Assembly (NCBI RefSeq): GCF_927904885.1
Contig: NZ_CAKMNW010000043.1
Span: forward strand, 42,296-106,295
DNA from: Candidatus Nitrotoga sp. M5
GTDB lineage: Bacteria > Pseudomonadota > Gammaproteobacteria > Burkholderiales > Gallionellaceae
Direction of reading: 5' to 3'
Length of the DNA stretch: 64,000 nucleotides
A program made the position numbers and the translations under genes. Positions 39,317-48,970 of this stretch are shown here, piece after piece (position 1 is the stretch's first letter; every line of letters starts with the position of its first letter). The notes under the pieces are model-generated. The model did no database searches, had not been told where the DNA came from, and saw only the letters and a list, made by a program, of their open reading frames with translations.

Positions 39317-39610
39317 TAATAAGATGCCTTTAAAGATGAACTTGAAAACTGTTTATTCTACCCGAAACTCATGTTAAATAACTTTAACGGCAGATGTTAT
39401 GAGGATTGCCGCCGATATCCTATTTGACCGACAGGCTGCTAAGCGTTTCTTGCTACTATGCTTAACCACATAAGAAAGAAACTAACGATGGAATGCATCA
39501 AAATTGGACATTGAACCCTCATCCCTTAATGGTAAACCTGACTCCACTCGCCTGTCCGGTTATACTTATGAACCGCCGTTGGGGCGGCAGATAATACTTA
39601 AGGTAATAGA
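39317..39610. other. Upstream region of rpoE
   Basis: About 294 bases without a gene. It contains CCGACAGGCTGCT (39428-39440), which in reverse equals the terminal end of the MITE-like repeat, with no repeat body attached, and a small hairpin CCGCC/GGCGG at 39575-39591 just before the rpoE ribosome-binding site. A TTATACT box at about 39564-39570 could be a -10 element, but I cannot pair it with a good -35. Confidence 0.4.
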
Positions 39611-40210
39611 ATGAGCGAGAGGGAGGTCGATCAGCAATTGGTTGATCGCGCGCAGCGCGGGGATAAACACGCCTTCGAATTGCTGGTCGCTAAGTACCAG
39701 CGTCGGCTGTTGCGATTAATTTCACGCTTTGTTCGCGATTCAGTCGAGGTTGAGGACGTAACTCAAGAGGCTTTTATAAAAGCATATCGCGCCTTGCCGA
39801 CGTTTCGCGGGGAAAGTGCGTTCTACACTTGGCTGTATCGCATTGGTATTAATACCGCAAAAAATCATCTGCAGGCGCTTAAGAGACGGACTCCGACCAC
39901 TACCATCTTCGATGCTGAAGAGTCAGAAGGCTTCGAAGATGCGGGGTTGCTACATGAAGTTAGCACACCTGAAAATGAATTAATGAGTAAACAAGTGGTC
40001 AACGTAGTGAACTCATCTTTGCAAGAGCTGCCTGATGATCTGCGTACCGCACTCACTTTGCGTGAAATTGAAGAGTTGAGCTATGAGGAAATCGCAGCCG
40101 CGATGAATTGCCCGGTAGGCACCGTGCGTTCTCGTATTTTTCGAGCACGTGAGGCGATTGCAACGAATTTACGCCCATTGTTGGGTACTAGTAAAGATAA
40201 GAGGTGGTAA
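39611..40210 (+). CDS. rpoE: RNA polymerase sigma-E factor
   Basis: Extracytoplasmic-function sigma factor of the envelope stress response. The 199-residue protein has region 2 (AFELLVAKYQRRLLRLISRF, VEDVTQEAFIKAYRALPTFR) and region 4 with a helix-turn-helix (LSYEEIAAAMNCPVGTVRSRI). It heads rpoE-rseA-rseB; its anti-sigma factor begins two bases after its stop. Activation should depend on proteolysis of RseA, as in the well-studied systems. Confidence 0.96.
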   Translation: MSEREVDQQLVDRAQRGDKHAFELLVAKYQRRLLRLISRFVRDSVEVEDVTQEAFIKAYRALPTFRGESAFYTWLYRIGINTAKNHLQALKRRTPTTTIFDAEESEGFEDAGLLHEVSTPENELMSKQVVNVVNSSLQELPDDLRTALTLREIEELSYEEIAAAMNCPVGTVRSRIFRAREAIATNLRPLLGTSKDKRW

Positions 40211-40212
40211 AC

Positions 40213-40704
40213 ATGAAACAGGAAATTTCAGCATTGATGGATGGTGAATTGTTCGATGACGATGCGGAAGAAACTCTCGACGAACTGAAGCGAAATCCTG
40301 ACAAACATGAAGAATGGCAAACTTATCATCTGATTAGCGATGTACTGCGCCAGTCTGAAAACGTTCATGCCAATATCAGTATTAACATACATGAACGTTT
40401 ACAGGCCGAACCCACAATTCTCTCACCGCGCACCCGCGCTAGCCATAATGCCAGATGGTTCGCACTTTCTGCAGCTGCATCTGTCATGGCATTAACCCTA
40501 GTAGCATGGCTATCGGTACAAGTTGGAACAGAGACCGCTCCGCAAATCGCCATGCAGCAGTCAAATACTGTGCGTCCAGCCAACCTGCCCGCAAACGGAT
40601 TGGACGATTATCTGATGGCACATCAAGAACTTTCACCCAGTTTAAACGTGCATGGCATGCCGACTTATGTTAGTACAGTAGCAAGCCAGCAGGAGGATCA
40701 GTAG
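40213..40704 (+). CDS. rseA: Anti-sigma-E factor RseA
   Basis: Membrane anti-sigma factor of about 163 residues. The cytoplasmic N-terminal domain (MKQEISALMDGELFDDDAEE, then WQTYHLISDVLR) is the sigma-binding fold, followed by a single membrane helix at about 83-105 (FALSAAASVMALTLVAWLSV) and a periplasmic tail that would meet RseB. The frame opens at a GTG (40204); the ATG at 40213 has a GAGGT site seven bases before it and is preferred. Confidence 0.92.
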   Translation: MKQEISALMDGELFDDDAEETLDELKRNPDKHEEWQTYHLISDVLRQSENVHANISINIHERLQAEPTILSPRTRASHNARWFALSAAASVMALTLVAWLSVQVGTETAPQIAMQQSNTVRPANLPANGLDDYLMAHQELSPSLNVHGMPTYVSTVASQQEDQ

Positions 40705-40706
40705 CT

Positions 40707-41684
40707 ATGCAGGCCAGATTTTCGCTGACCGTAGTTTTGTATTTTGTTGCCGTTCCAGCGTTTGCCGATATTGGCAGGCAAGTTGACTTGGATTGGCCAC
40801 AAATTATTGCTTTCGCAGCGCACCAAACCAATTACAGTGGTACTTATGTATATCAACATGACGGCCATATGGAGAGCGCGCGCATTACTCACATTTCTGA
40901 CCAGAGCGGTGAGCATGAGAAGCTTGAAAGTATGGACGGCCCACGCCGTGCATTCATCCGTAATAACAATGAAGTACAGTGGTATTCGGGTGACAAAAAT
41001 GCCGTAAAGGTGGAAAGGCAATACAGCAGTAAGCGCTTCCCTGCTTTACAGCCAGAACTACTGTCCGCGCTTAACGAGAATTACCTGATTCAAACTGCCG
41101 AACAGGCGCGTATCTCTGGTTTTGACACTCAAGCTATCGTATTCCAGCCTAAAGATTCTCTGCGTTATACCCAAAAAATGTGGGCTCACATGGATTCCGG
41201 CTTATTGCTGAAAGCTGCTGTGCTGGACGAACGTCAAGAGATAGTTGAGCAATATACTTTTATAGAGTTGAAAATAGGCGGTAAAATTGAGCGTACGCAA
41301 GTGATGCTCGGTCAATCCGATGGTTCTTTGGAGCAACAATCTCATTCTGCCACGCCGCCCGAAACCAGCGAACAGTTTGAAACGAGTGAGTGGAAGGTAG
41401 CTGCTGTGCCTACCGGATTTAAAAAAATTATGGAAAAGCGACGCCTACTTCACGGTAAAAAAACAAACGTAATACATATTGTATTCTCCGACGGATTGGC
41501 TGGCATTTCAGTCTTTATCGAAACATCAGTGAATAATTTTAAAAAAAGACTCGGTCTTTCCAGTCGAGGTGCGATCCATGTTTACCGTAAAATAAAGGAC
41601 GATTACTTGGTGACGGTGGTTGGCGAAGTTCCTCCACGTACAGTTATACAAGTGGCCGATTCAGTTCGACAAAATGTGCATTAA
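40707..41684 (+). CDS. rseB: Periplasmic sigma-E regulator RseB (MucB)
   Basis: Binds periplasmic RseA and protects it from cleavage; senses lipopolysaccharide. The 325-residue protein has a signal peptide cleaved near FVAVPAFA|D (residue 21), a LolA-like N-terminal domain (YSGTYVYQHDGHMESARI) and the MucB/RseB C-terminal domain (about 225-320). It starts two bases after rseA ends. The mucD/degP protease gene that often follows in relatives is absent; holB comes next after 74 bases. Confidence 0.93.
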   Translation: MQARFSLTVVLYFVAVPAFADIGRQVDLDWPQIIAFAAHQTNYSGTYVYQHDGHMESARITHISDQSGEHEKLESMDGPRRAFIRNNNEVQWYSGDKNAVKVERQYSSKRFPALQPELLSALNENYLIQTAEQARISGFDTQAIVFQPKDSLRYTQKMWAHMDSGLLLKAAVLDERQEIVEQYTFIELKIGGKIERTQVMLGQSDGSLEQQSHSATPPETSEQFETSEWKVAAVPTGFKKIMEKRRLLHGKKTNVIHIVFSDGLAGISVFIETSVNNFKKRLGLSSRGAIHVYRKIKDDYLVTVVGEVPPRTVIQVADSVRQNVH

Positions 41685-41758
41685 ACATACTGAAACAGAA
41701 ATCAAGCAGTAACCACGTTAGCCTAATTCAATTTATTCAGCATAGAGTAATTTATTAA

Positions 41759-42844
41759 ATGGGTGAACTGTACGCATGGCAAGATGCACTTTGGCAGCGC
41801 TGGATAGAGTTGCGAACTCGTTTGCCTCATGCAATCCTATTGAAAGGGCCGCAAGGAATAGGTAAGTTAGATTTCGCAATGAATCTCACCCGTTCTTTGC
41901 TATGCAAAAAATCATTGGGGAGCGAATTGGCTTGCCAAGGTTGCACTTCCTGCCACTGGTTTGAACAAGGTACTCACCCTGATTTCCGTTTACTGTTATC
42001 AGGCTCACAGTCGCTTGAAATGCAAGAATCCAGTGCAACTCAAACATCTTCGATATTGAAAAATTGGACAAAGAATATCGCTGAAGAAGTATTGGACGAA
42101 CAACAAAAAAAAGGAAAAAAACCGAGCAAAGAGATTTCTGTTCATCAAGTGCGCTCACTTGCCAATTTCATAAATCTGTCCACACATCAGGGTGGCCATC
42201 GTGTTGTGCTGATTTATCCCGCAGAAACCATGAATACCAATGCAGCCAATGCATTGCTCAAAACGCTGGAGGAGCCACCCGAGCGAATGCTGATTATTTT
42301 GGTTAGCCATAAACCACAACAATTGCTGCCTACCATCGTAAGCCGATGCCTGACGCTCGTTGCTCCAATGCCTTCACTCGAGGCCAGCGCTGCTTGGCTG
42401 CAACTGCAGAAATATGTCGATCCAGTAGCGATATTGGCAAGAGCCAGCTTTGCTCCTTTATTAGCGGCACGCTTGGCTGAGGAAACTGTAGGAGACGTGG
42501 AGTACAATATTTTCTTGCAGGAAATTAGACAGCCGGCCCAGTTCGATGTGTTTGCTTTAGCCGAAAAGTTACAACGCATAGAACCGTTTCATGTAATCCA
42601 TTGGTTACAGCAATGGTGCTACGATCTAAGCAGCTCAATCCTAACAGGAAAAGTTAGGTATCATCCTGACCTTACTGATTTAATTCAAAACCTATCCAAT
42701 AATGTTGCCATATTCAATCTGTTACGTTACCAAAATGAGTTAATAATCGCAAAACGCGAGGCATTGCATCCTTTGAATCCAAAATTATTATTTGAATCCA
42801 TTCTGTTATCTTACCGGCACATGATGTTGGAGGCCGACAAATAA
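41759..42844 (+). CDS. holB: DNA polymerase III delta' subunit
   Basis: AAA+ clamp-loader subunit of the replicase. The 361-residue protein has a Walker A-like KGPQGIGK (about residues 28-35), a zinc-binding cysteine set (CQGCTSCHW), and the sensor and arginine regions TNAANALLKTLEEPP and PTIVSRCLTL. The C-terminal domain has lower conservation, as usual. tatD follows 52 bases downstream; the small pilZ gene that separates holB and tatD in many proteobacteria is missing. Confidence 0.93.
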   Translation: MGELYAWQDALWQRWIELRTRLPHAILLKGPQGIGKLDFAMNLTRSLLCKKSLGSELACQGCTSCHWFEQGTHPDFRLLLSGSQSLEMQESSATQTSSILKNWTKNIAEEVLDEQQKKGKKPSKEISVHQVRSLANFINLSTHQGGHRVVLIYPAETMNTNAANALLKTLEEPPERMLIILVSHKPQQLLPTIVSRCLTLVAPMPSLEASAAWLQLQKYVDPVAILARASFAPLLAARLAEETVGDVEYNIFLQEIRQPAQFDVFALAEKLQRIEPFHVIHWLQQWCYDLSSSILTGKVRYHPDLTDLIQNLSNNVAIFNLLRYQNELIIAKREALHPLNPKLLFESILLSYRHMMLEADK

Positions 42845-42896
42845 CGCTGGATGGTCACCAAAATCGCCATAATCATTCATTACTCAAAAGCACTTT

Positions 42897-43667
42897 ATGT
42901 TTATAGATTCGCATTGCCACATCAATTTCCCGGAAATAACCGCCATCTTCGATGAAGTTCTGGCGAACATGCGCCAGAACGAAATTTCTCACGCGCTATG
43001 TGTTTCTGTAAATTTAGAAAACTTTCCACAAATTCAACTTCTCGCAGAGAAATATGAACACATCTATGCTTCTGTTGGCGTACACCCAGACCACGAATCA
43101 GATACCGAACCAACGCAAGCACTGCTAGTACAGCTAGCACAACACCCTAAAGTCATTGCTATCGGGGAAACTGGTCTCGATTATTTTCGTTTAAAAGGTG
43201 ATTTAGAGTGGCAGCGTACGCGCTTCCGTACTCATATTCGTGCTGCGCGTGAATGTCGCAAACCGCTCATTATTCACACCCGTGAGGCAGCACAAGACAC
43301 TCTGCGTCTTATGGCTGAAGAAGGCGCCGCCGAGATTGGAGGCGTCATGCACTGTTTTACCGAAAGCCTGGAAGTAGCCCAAGCCGCTATTGAGATGAAC
43401 TTTTACATTTCTTTTTCCGGCATCGTCACGTTCAAAAATGCTATTTTGCTGAAAGAAGTAGCGCAGCATGTTCCACTTGAGCGCATATTGATTGAAACTG
43501 ACTCGCCCTATCTCGCTCCGGTGCCATATCGCGGTAAACTCAATCAGCCCGCTTATGTTAAGCATGTAGCGGAAGAAATAGCTAAATTACGTGGCATTTC
43601 TCTATCAGAGGTGGGGCATGCTACTACACAAAATTTCCGTCGTTTATTTTTGAGTTCCAGTATGTAA
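42897..43667 (+). CDS. tatD: TatD family metal-dependent hydrolase
   Basis: A 256-residue TIM-barrel nuclease of the TatD/YcfH type. Metal ligands are in the N-terminal FIDSHCHINFP, E in IGETGLDYF, H in IIHTREA, H in VMHCFTES and D in IETDSPYLAP. Members act as 3'-5' exonucleases in DNA repair. Together with holB this is a conserved pair. A hairpin terminator follows about 43 bases after the stop. Confidence 0.94.
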   Translation: MFIDSHCHINFPEITAIFDEVLANMRQNEISHALCVSVNLENFPQIQLLAEKYEHIYASVGVHPDHESDTEPTQALLVQLAQHPKVIAIGETGLDYFRLKGDLEWQRTRFRTHIRAARECRKPLIIHTREAAQDTLRLMAEEGAAEIGGVMHCFTESLEVAQAAIEMNFYISFSGIVTFKNAILLKEVAQHVPLERILIETDSPYLAPVPYRGKLNQPAYVKHVAEEIAKLRGISLSEVGHATTQNFRRLFLSSSM

Positions 43668-43709
43668 AGTTTTAGCTGTCAAGTCCCGCCTCTTTGTAAG
43701 CGCGTTTAA

Positions 43710-43741
43710 CCAATAAACTCGGTTATTGGCATTATTTTTTC
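43710..43741 (+). terminator. Probable rho-independent terminator after tatD
   Basis: A perfect seven-pair stem CCAATAA/TTATTGG with loop ACTCGG, followed by CATTATTTTTTC. The stem is AT-rich, so it is weaker than a classic terminator, but position and T-tract fit. Confidence 0.6.
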
Positions 43742-44710
43742 AATTACCGAATGAGCATCAGGTAATTCAAAGCACGCTATGTGATACGGTGATTTGGACA
43801 TTTAAATACATCGACTTTGAAGGTTTTGAATGGCGCGGTTTTCTTATCGATTTGAGGCTGATTATTTATTAGATTGAATACCTCATGACGGCGTGGTCAA
43901 CGATCCAGGCTCGCACTGGGAATATCCACGTTGATGGATCACGGATATCGCCAGCAAATCATTCATCGGTAACAGAAACATGTGGTGCAGTTCGACGACG
44001 AGCAATGCATGACCAAATATCAGCGTTGTATTGAATGTACGTGGACGATGAGAGCATTCCTGTTAATTTTCACAACCTTTCCACTTGCGCACATAAGCAA
44101 CAGTGATGCTGTAAATCGTGACACTTGCAGATTTCAGACCTCGTACGCAGGGTTGTTCGGGCTAGTGAATGATCTTGACTCAAGACTTCATCACTCACTG
44201 TAACGATTCAATATTTTCCCGCATCAGCCAACGGGCTTTAAACGTTAAGAAGCTACGGACTGAGACAGGGTCACTCGGAACGGGGTACATCGGCGCGCCT
44301 TTTGCATCGCTCGAGCTAGCGGTGATACCCAACCAGTCAATCTCCGCTCGCCATCCATCTCATCTACATCAACTAAAACAATGGACCATGTAACTTGACC
44401 TATCATAACCATTCTTGCCAAATTTGATCGCTTAAAGCTCATTTTTCGTTTTAAATATAGCTCTCGTTCAAGTTTTTAACACGTTTGACAAGGCCCCAAC
44501 AGGATCGGTGTAACCGCAATGACATATAATAGGAAAGCCAAACGAAAAAAACTGACCATACGTAATATTAGATCGGTAATTTGATGGTATCTTGAAATAA
44601 TCGTGAAGTAATGAAACTTAGTGGGATTCATCTGAACAACGAGTCATCTGAACAAACCACCATTCAATGCGTTACTTCGAAATTGTATTCACAGCATAAG
44701 ATTTGCAAAC
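43742..44710. other. Decayed region between tatD and dgkA
   Basis: Nearly 970 bases without an intact gene. Short open stretches appear in all frames (for example 43982-44203 and 44169-44393 on the plus strand, 44245-44442 on the minus), but they overlap and resemble no family I know. Segments such as VVNDPGSHWEYPR (near 43890, frame of codons GTG GTC) read like protein, and shifts between frames suggest a broken gene. I cannot name it. Confidence 0.4.
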
Positions 44711-45088
44711 ATGACAAAAGTGAACCCCCATAAATTTACCGGGTCACGACGGCTGTTAAAGACCCTAAGCTGTTCTCTGTCTGGACTACTAGTTGCTTGG
44801 CGAGAAGAGGCCGCTTTTCGCCAAGAAGTTATCCTCGCCATCGTTCTTGTACCAGTGGCCTTCATGATGCCAGTGGATATGACTCAACGAGTGTTGTTGG
44901 TGGCTAGCGTCATGTTGGTACTGATAATGGAAATGATCAACTCGAGCATTGAAGCCACAGTGGATCGAATATCCCTCGATATACATCCATTGGCCAAAAA
45001 AGCAAAAGACATGGGTGGCGCTGCCGTTTTGTTGGCACTGACGAACGCCATTCTGACTTGGATCATGATTCTCTGGTCTCTGTGGTAA
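44711..45088 (+). CDS. dgkA: Diacylglycerol kinase
   Basis: Small integral-membrane kinase that recycles diacylglycerol to phosphatidic acid. The 125-residue protein has the conserved surface helix WREEAAFRQE, the catalytic ENS-like segment MEMINSSIEATVDRIS with its glutamates, and KAKDMGGAAVLLAL. Three membrane helices are visible. It is isolated, with decayed DNA on both sides, and seems to be the only intact gene between tatD and the SulP block. Confidence 0.94.
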   Translation: MTKVNPHKFTGSRRLLKTLSCSLSGLLVAWREEAAFRQEVILAIVLVPVAFMMPVDMTQRVLLVASVMLVLIMEMINSSIEATVDRISLDIHPLAKKAKDMGGAAVLLALTNAILTWIMILWSLW

Positions 45089-45584
45089 ACAAAAATATGC
45101 TCGGGCAATTCGTGTCTTTGAGCATGCGTTCATTGCCCCCAGGCAGTGCCTTGGTAGAAGACATGATCAACCAAAACATCTATTGTAGTGCGCCATAAAT
45201 AGCTGGTGCTGTGCTGCGATGAAAAACGCAACGGTAAGATAACTCTATTTCTGCACTGAATGTACTCGATGGCAAAGTACAGCGAGGACTTTTGCCCTCT
45301 ACTGCTACCTATCGAGAGTATGCATAACTTGAGATAGCGGTCGTACGGGCTTGGGAGATCAGCATCGACGCACATCGTTAATGCGCCCAATGCGCATTTT
45401 GCACCTAATACAGCAGAGTAGCTGTTGTTGTAATTGAAATAAATACAACGTCAACGCATTGAATACGTATCTATAGAATTTATCAAAATGTTTGTAATTC
45501 TGATTTTAGGATAAATATGTGAGTCTTTGCGCGATAACAAACATACAAGCACACTCCCCATATCGAAATAGCGCATGTGTAACA
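45089..45584. other. Gap between dgkA and the SulP-CA block
   Basis: An 86-residue minus-strand frame (45130-45390) is open but unrecognised, and its start has no clear ribosome-binding site. From about 45500 to the end the sequence resembles 48890-48970, downstream of the second SulP-CA copy (shared TTTTAGGA, TTGCGCGATAA, ATCGAAAT, TGTGTAACAT), so the left border of the tandem duplication lies here. Confidence 0.5.
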
Positions 45585-47741
45585 TTAGTGGATGACTAAC
45601 GTGTCTTCATAAAAAACAACCTGGCCTGTGGTGATATTATGAGTAGCACCGACAATCCCACATTCACCCTTTTCAATCATTTCCTTTAAACAAGGACTAC
45701 GTTCCATAATGGCATGGACGGTTCGTTTAACATTAATCGTGGACACTTTTTCTACAAAGTCATCATTGCTTGAAGTACGGTTTTCTGTGACTGATTTTTC
45801 ATTATAAACAGCAGGCTGCAACTTACTTAACAAGGCTGACAAATTCCCCATTTCTACATGATCGCAAGCCCCTTTTACTGCACCGCATTTAGTATGACCT
45901 AAAACCACGATAATTTTAGCGCCAGCGACTTTACAACCAAACTCCATACTACCCAATATATCTTCATTTATGATATTTCCAGCTATACGCACACTAAAGA
46001 TATCGCCCAACCCTTGGTCAAAAATCAACTCTGTAGATGTGCGGGAATCTATGCAACTCAAAATTACTGCAAACGGATGTTGTCCTTCTGCGGTTTCGTT
46101 AGCCTGTTGCAGCAAGTTACGATTGACTTTCAAGTTATTGATAAAGCGCTCATTGCCTTCTTTTAAGATACTTAATGCCATTCTAGGGGTGATGGCAGAC
46201 TGTAGTGTTTTGGTTAATGTTTTTACTTTTGTTTCAACCGTTACATTTTTTGTTTTAGCGTTACTCTCATAATCTTTTATGATCTCTGCAACATCGTATG
46301 CAATGAACTTTGAATAAGTGGCATCAATAATTACTTTGGCATTATTAGGGATTCCATTTAATGTATTCAAGATCCCCGCTTTATTGATAAAGGACACCTC
46401 TTCTGCCAAGACCAGATGATGAACTTCTTGCCCATTTTCTGAACTAATAACTTTTTTTACAAAATGCGAATTTCGGTAACTGTGGCGTAACGTAAAGAAA
46501 ATACCAAAAGCCATACCAATCGATATGCCGATCAATAAATCGGTCGCTAATATGCCGATTATCGTCGCGATAAAAGGTGCGAACTGCTCCCACCCTAACT
46601 TGTACATTTGTTTAAATAGCGCAGGCTTGGCTAATTTATAACCGACTATAAGCAAGATTGCCGCTAAACTCGCTAACGGAATTTCATTCAATAAACCCGC
46701 AATAGTAATTGCGCTAATCAATAAAAAAACACCATGAAGTATCGTTGATAGTTTGCTTTTACCACCAAATGAAATATTAGCTGTACTACGCACAATCACT
46801 TGGGTAACCGGCAAGCCGCCAATCAAGCCAGAAACAATATTGCCCAAACCTTGCGCTTTTAATTCTCGACTTGCAGGGGTCACTTTTTTGTCAGGATCAA
46901 ATCTATCGGTTGCTTCAAGACATAACAGGGCTTCCAAACTAGCGACAATTGCCAAAACAAGCGCTACTTTTAAAACCTCAACATTGCTAATGGCTGAGAA
47001 ATCGGGGTATGTAAATTGATTAATAAATCCAGCCAAGCTATCGGGTACGGGAAGTCTCACGAGTTGATCAGCCGTCAAACTAAAATTAAACAACCCATTT
47101 TGATAAGCCATGTTTAAAATAATGCCCAACACTACGACGACGATCGGCCCCTGAATCAATTGAAATATTTTATATTTTTTGATTAAAACAGTATCCCATA
47201 AGATAAGAATGACCAAAGACAACGCTGAAATTAATAACGCGCCTGGGGAAAATGCATTTACAGCACTGACAATTGATGTAAAAGTATTTTCTCCACTTTC
47301 TTGCAAAAAAGCATCAGCACCTACAGCATCTTTGCCATAACCTAATGCGTGAGGGATTTGCTTTAAAATAATCAATAAGCCAATGCCTGTTAGCATGCCT
47401 TTAATCACTGAAGAGGGAAAGAAATAGACAACAAAACCTGCTTTAGCAAAGCCCATAATAAGCTGGATAATTCCGGCTAAAACCACCGCTAATAAAAAGG
47501 CAGGCCAAGAACCAAGAGTCGCAATACCTGAAAACACAATCACAGCCAAACCAGCGGCGGGACCACTAACGCCATGAGACGAGCCACTGGCGATACCGAC
47601 CACAATACCTCCAACGATGCCCGCAATAATTCCCGAAAACAAAGGTGCACCTGATGCCAAAGCAATTCCAAGACTTAAAGGAAGAGCCAACAAAAACACA
47701 ACGATACTGGCAGGCAAGTCGTTTCTAATGTTTTTAAACAT
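45585..47741 (-). CDS. SulP transporter-beta-carbonic anhydrase fusion, copy 1
   Basis: A 718-residue fusion. Residues about 1-400 form a SulP anion transporter with many membrane helices (SGPAAGLAVIV, FPSSVIKGMLTGIGLLI). Then comes a STAS-like part (about 425-500; KVIIDATYSKFIAYDVAEII), and a beta-carbonic anhydrase (about 525-718) with zinc and active-site residues C563, D565, H616 and C619 (SCIDSRTS, GHTKCGA). SulP-CA fusions are thought to import bicarbonate or exchange it with immediate hydration control. The ATG follows a GGAG site. It is the partner of the adjacent TetR gene, which is divergent and lies about 400 bases upstream. Confidence 0.93.
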   Translation of the reverse strand: MFKNIRNDLPASIVVFLLALPLSLGIALASGAPLFSGIIAGIVGGIVVGIASGSSHGVSGPAAGLAVIVFSGIATLGSWPAFLLAVVLAGIIQLIMGFAKAGFVVYFFPSSVIKGMLTGIGLLIILKQIPHALGYGKDAVGADAFLQESGENTFTSIVSAVNAFSPGALLISALSLVILILWDTVLIKKYKIFQLIQGPIVVVVLGIILNMAYQNGLFNFSLTADQLVRLPVPDSLAGFINQFTYPDFSAISNVEVLKVALVLAIVASLEALLCLEATDRFDPDKKVTPASRELKAQGLGNIVSGLIGGLPVTQVIVRSTANISFGGKSKLSTILHGVFLLISAITIAGLLNEIPLASLAAILLIVGYKLAKPALFKQMYKLGWEQFAPFIATIIGILATDLLIGISIGMAFGIFFTLRHSYRNSHFVKKVISSENGQEVHHLVLAEEVSFINKAGILNTLNGIPNNAKVIIDATYSKFIAYDVAEIIKDYESNAKTKNVTVETKVKTLTKTLQSAITPRMALSILKEGNERFINNLKVNRNLLQQANETAEGQHPFAVILSCIDSRTSTELIFDQGLGDIFSVRIAGNIINEDILGSMEFGCKVAGAKIIVVLGHTKCGAVKGACDHVEMGNLSALLSKLQPAVYNEKSVTENRTSSNDDFVEKVSTINVKRTVHAIMERSPCLKEMIEKGECGIVGATHNITTGQVVFYEDTLVIH

Positions 47742-47801
47742 TGTTTACTTCTCCAAACAGCTGGTTTAGGATTACGTAAAATAGCAATGCCATTTTACAG
47801 A

Positions 47802-47816
47802 GATAGTAAAACTATC
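47802..47816. promoter_or_regulatory. Palindrome, candidate TetR operator, copy 1
   Basis: GATAGT-AAA-ACTATC, a perfect six-base inverted repeat 60-75 bases before the SulP-CA start. It overlaps a possible minus-strand -10 (TACTAT) that follows a TTTACA -35 by 18 bases. A second inverted repeat, GTAAAAT/ATTTTAC, lies at 47776-47798. The equivalent position upstream of copy 2 keeps a palindrome. Assignment to the TetR protein is inference. Confidence 0.5.
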
Positions 47817-47908
47817 ATTACAGGATTGTAAAGCACTTGTTTTGTTTTTTTACAAAATTTTGGAAACTAACTATGTCCTTAAAGTACTCCAAATAAATTA
47901 ATGCTTTT

Positions 47909-48112
47909 AACAACCTGTCGGACTTAAAGAATCGTAGCGAAAATTGAGCTGCACGAGGGATCATTTTGCAAGCTTTCACCTTGGGCGAAATGCCTGCTTA
48001 CCCCACTTAACGATTTTGCAGGGCACTAGTTTAACTATTACCCAACAAGCGGCGATAAATTCACCGCTCAGTTCAACTTACTGCTGATTTCCCTTAAGTC
48101 CAACAAGCTGCT
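47909..48112. repeat. MITE-like dispersed repeat, copy B
   Basis: About 204 bp matching copy A at 4281-4486 in the same orientation. The terminal inverted repeats are clearer here: the left end begins AACAACCTGTCGGACTTAA and the right end reads in reverse AGCAGCTTGTTGGACTTAA. It fills most of the gap between the SulP-CA copy 1 promoter and the TetR start. No target duplication is obvious. No coding potential. Confidence 0.72.
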
Positions 48113-48138
48113 AGTACAAAGCATAAATAGGTAGCGCA

Positions 48139-48816
48139 ATGGAAATACAATTACAAATTAATATGAATGAGAAATTATTTCTCAGGAACCCAGAACAATC
48201 TGAGCTGGGTAGAAAAATCATCTTGCACAGCATTCAATTAATCCATAAAAATGGTTTTGAAGACTTTACATTTAAAAAGCTGGCAAAAGAAATGGGCTCT
48301 ACCGAGGCCGGTATTTATCGGTATTTCGAGAATAAGCACAAGATATTAATCTATTTGACAGCTTGGTATTGGAGTTGGCTAGAATATCAGGTTAGCTTCC
48401 AGACCAACAATATTAAAGATTCGATAGTTAAGCTTAAAGTAGTTATTAAATTACTCGCTAGCGCAGTCGAGGATGATATCAGTACTGCCCATATAGATGA
48501 GCGTTGTCTGCATCAGATTATCATTACTGAAGGTTCAAAAACCTATTTAACCAAAAATGTATCCCAAGATAACAAAGATCAGTTATTTAAACCTTATAAA
48601 GACCTTTGCGCTGTCATCGGAAATATAATTACAGAGTGTAATCCAAATTACAAATACCCGAAATCATTAGCCTCTACGATCATTGAAGTGGCACATTTGC
48701 AGAACTTCTTTATGAATAATCTACCTTCATTAACTGATTTCGGCTCTCATAAAGATGAATTGGAAATTATTTCATTTCTGGAAGATTTAGTATTTTCCAG
48801 TATTAATAAAGCTTAG
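48139..48816 (+). CDS. TetR-family transcriptional regulator
   Basis: A 225-residue regulator with the N-terminal TetR helix-turn-helix (ILHSIQLIHKNGFEDFTFKK then LAKEMGSTEAGIYRYFENKH, about residues 30-70). The C-terminal ligand-binding part (about 75-225) matches no particular subgroup I know. It is divergent from SulP-CA copy 1 and convergent with copy 2, so it probably regulates one or both. The MITE-like repeat ends 26 bases before its start and may carry or disturb its promoter. Confidence 0.85.
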   Translation: MEIQLQINMNEKLFLRNPEQSELGRKIILHSIQLIHKNGFEDFTFKKLAKEMGSTEAGIYRYFENKHKILIYLTAWYWSWLEYQVSFQTNNIKDSIVKLKVVIKLLASAVEDDISTAHIDERCLHQIIITEGSKTYLTKNVSQDNKDQLFKPYKDLCAVIGNIITECNPNYKYPKSLASTIIEVAHLQNFFMNNLPSLTDFGSHKDELEIISFLEDLVFSSINKA

Positions 48817-48970
48817 AAAATTGTTGAATATTAAAGTTAACTATTTCAATGAGATTTGATACCTCATGCATTTGAGCCAATTTTGTCGATCTAATTTTAG
48901 GAGTAATATTGAGTCATTGCGCGATAAGAAATAAGAACTCTTCCTGTATCGAAATGGCGTATGTGTAACA

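Noticed and set aside
39338..39362. Sigma-E type promoter (GAACTT with TCTAC) for rpoE
   Set aside because: It lies about 250 bases before the rpoE start and the -10 match is poor.
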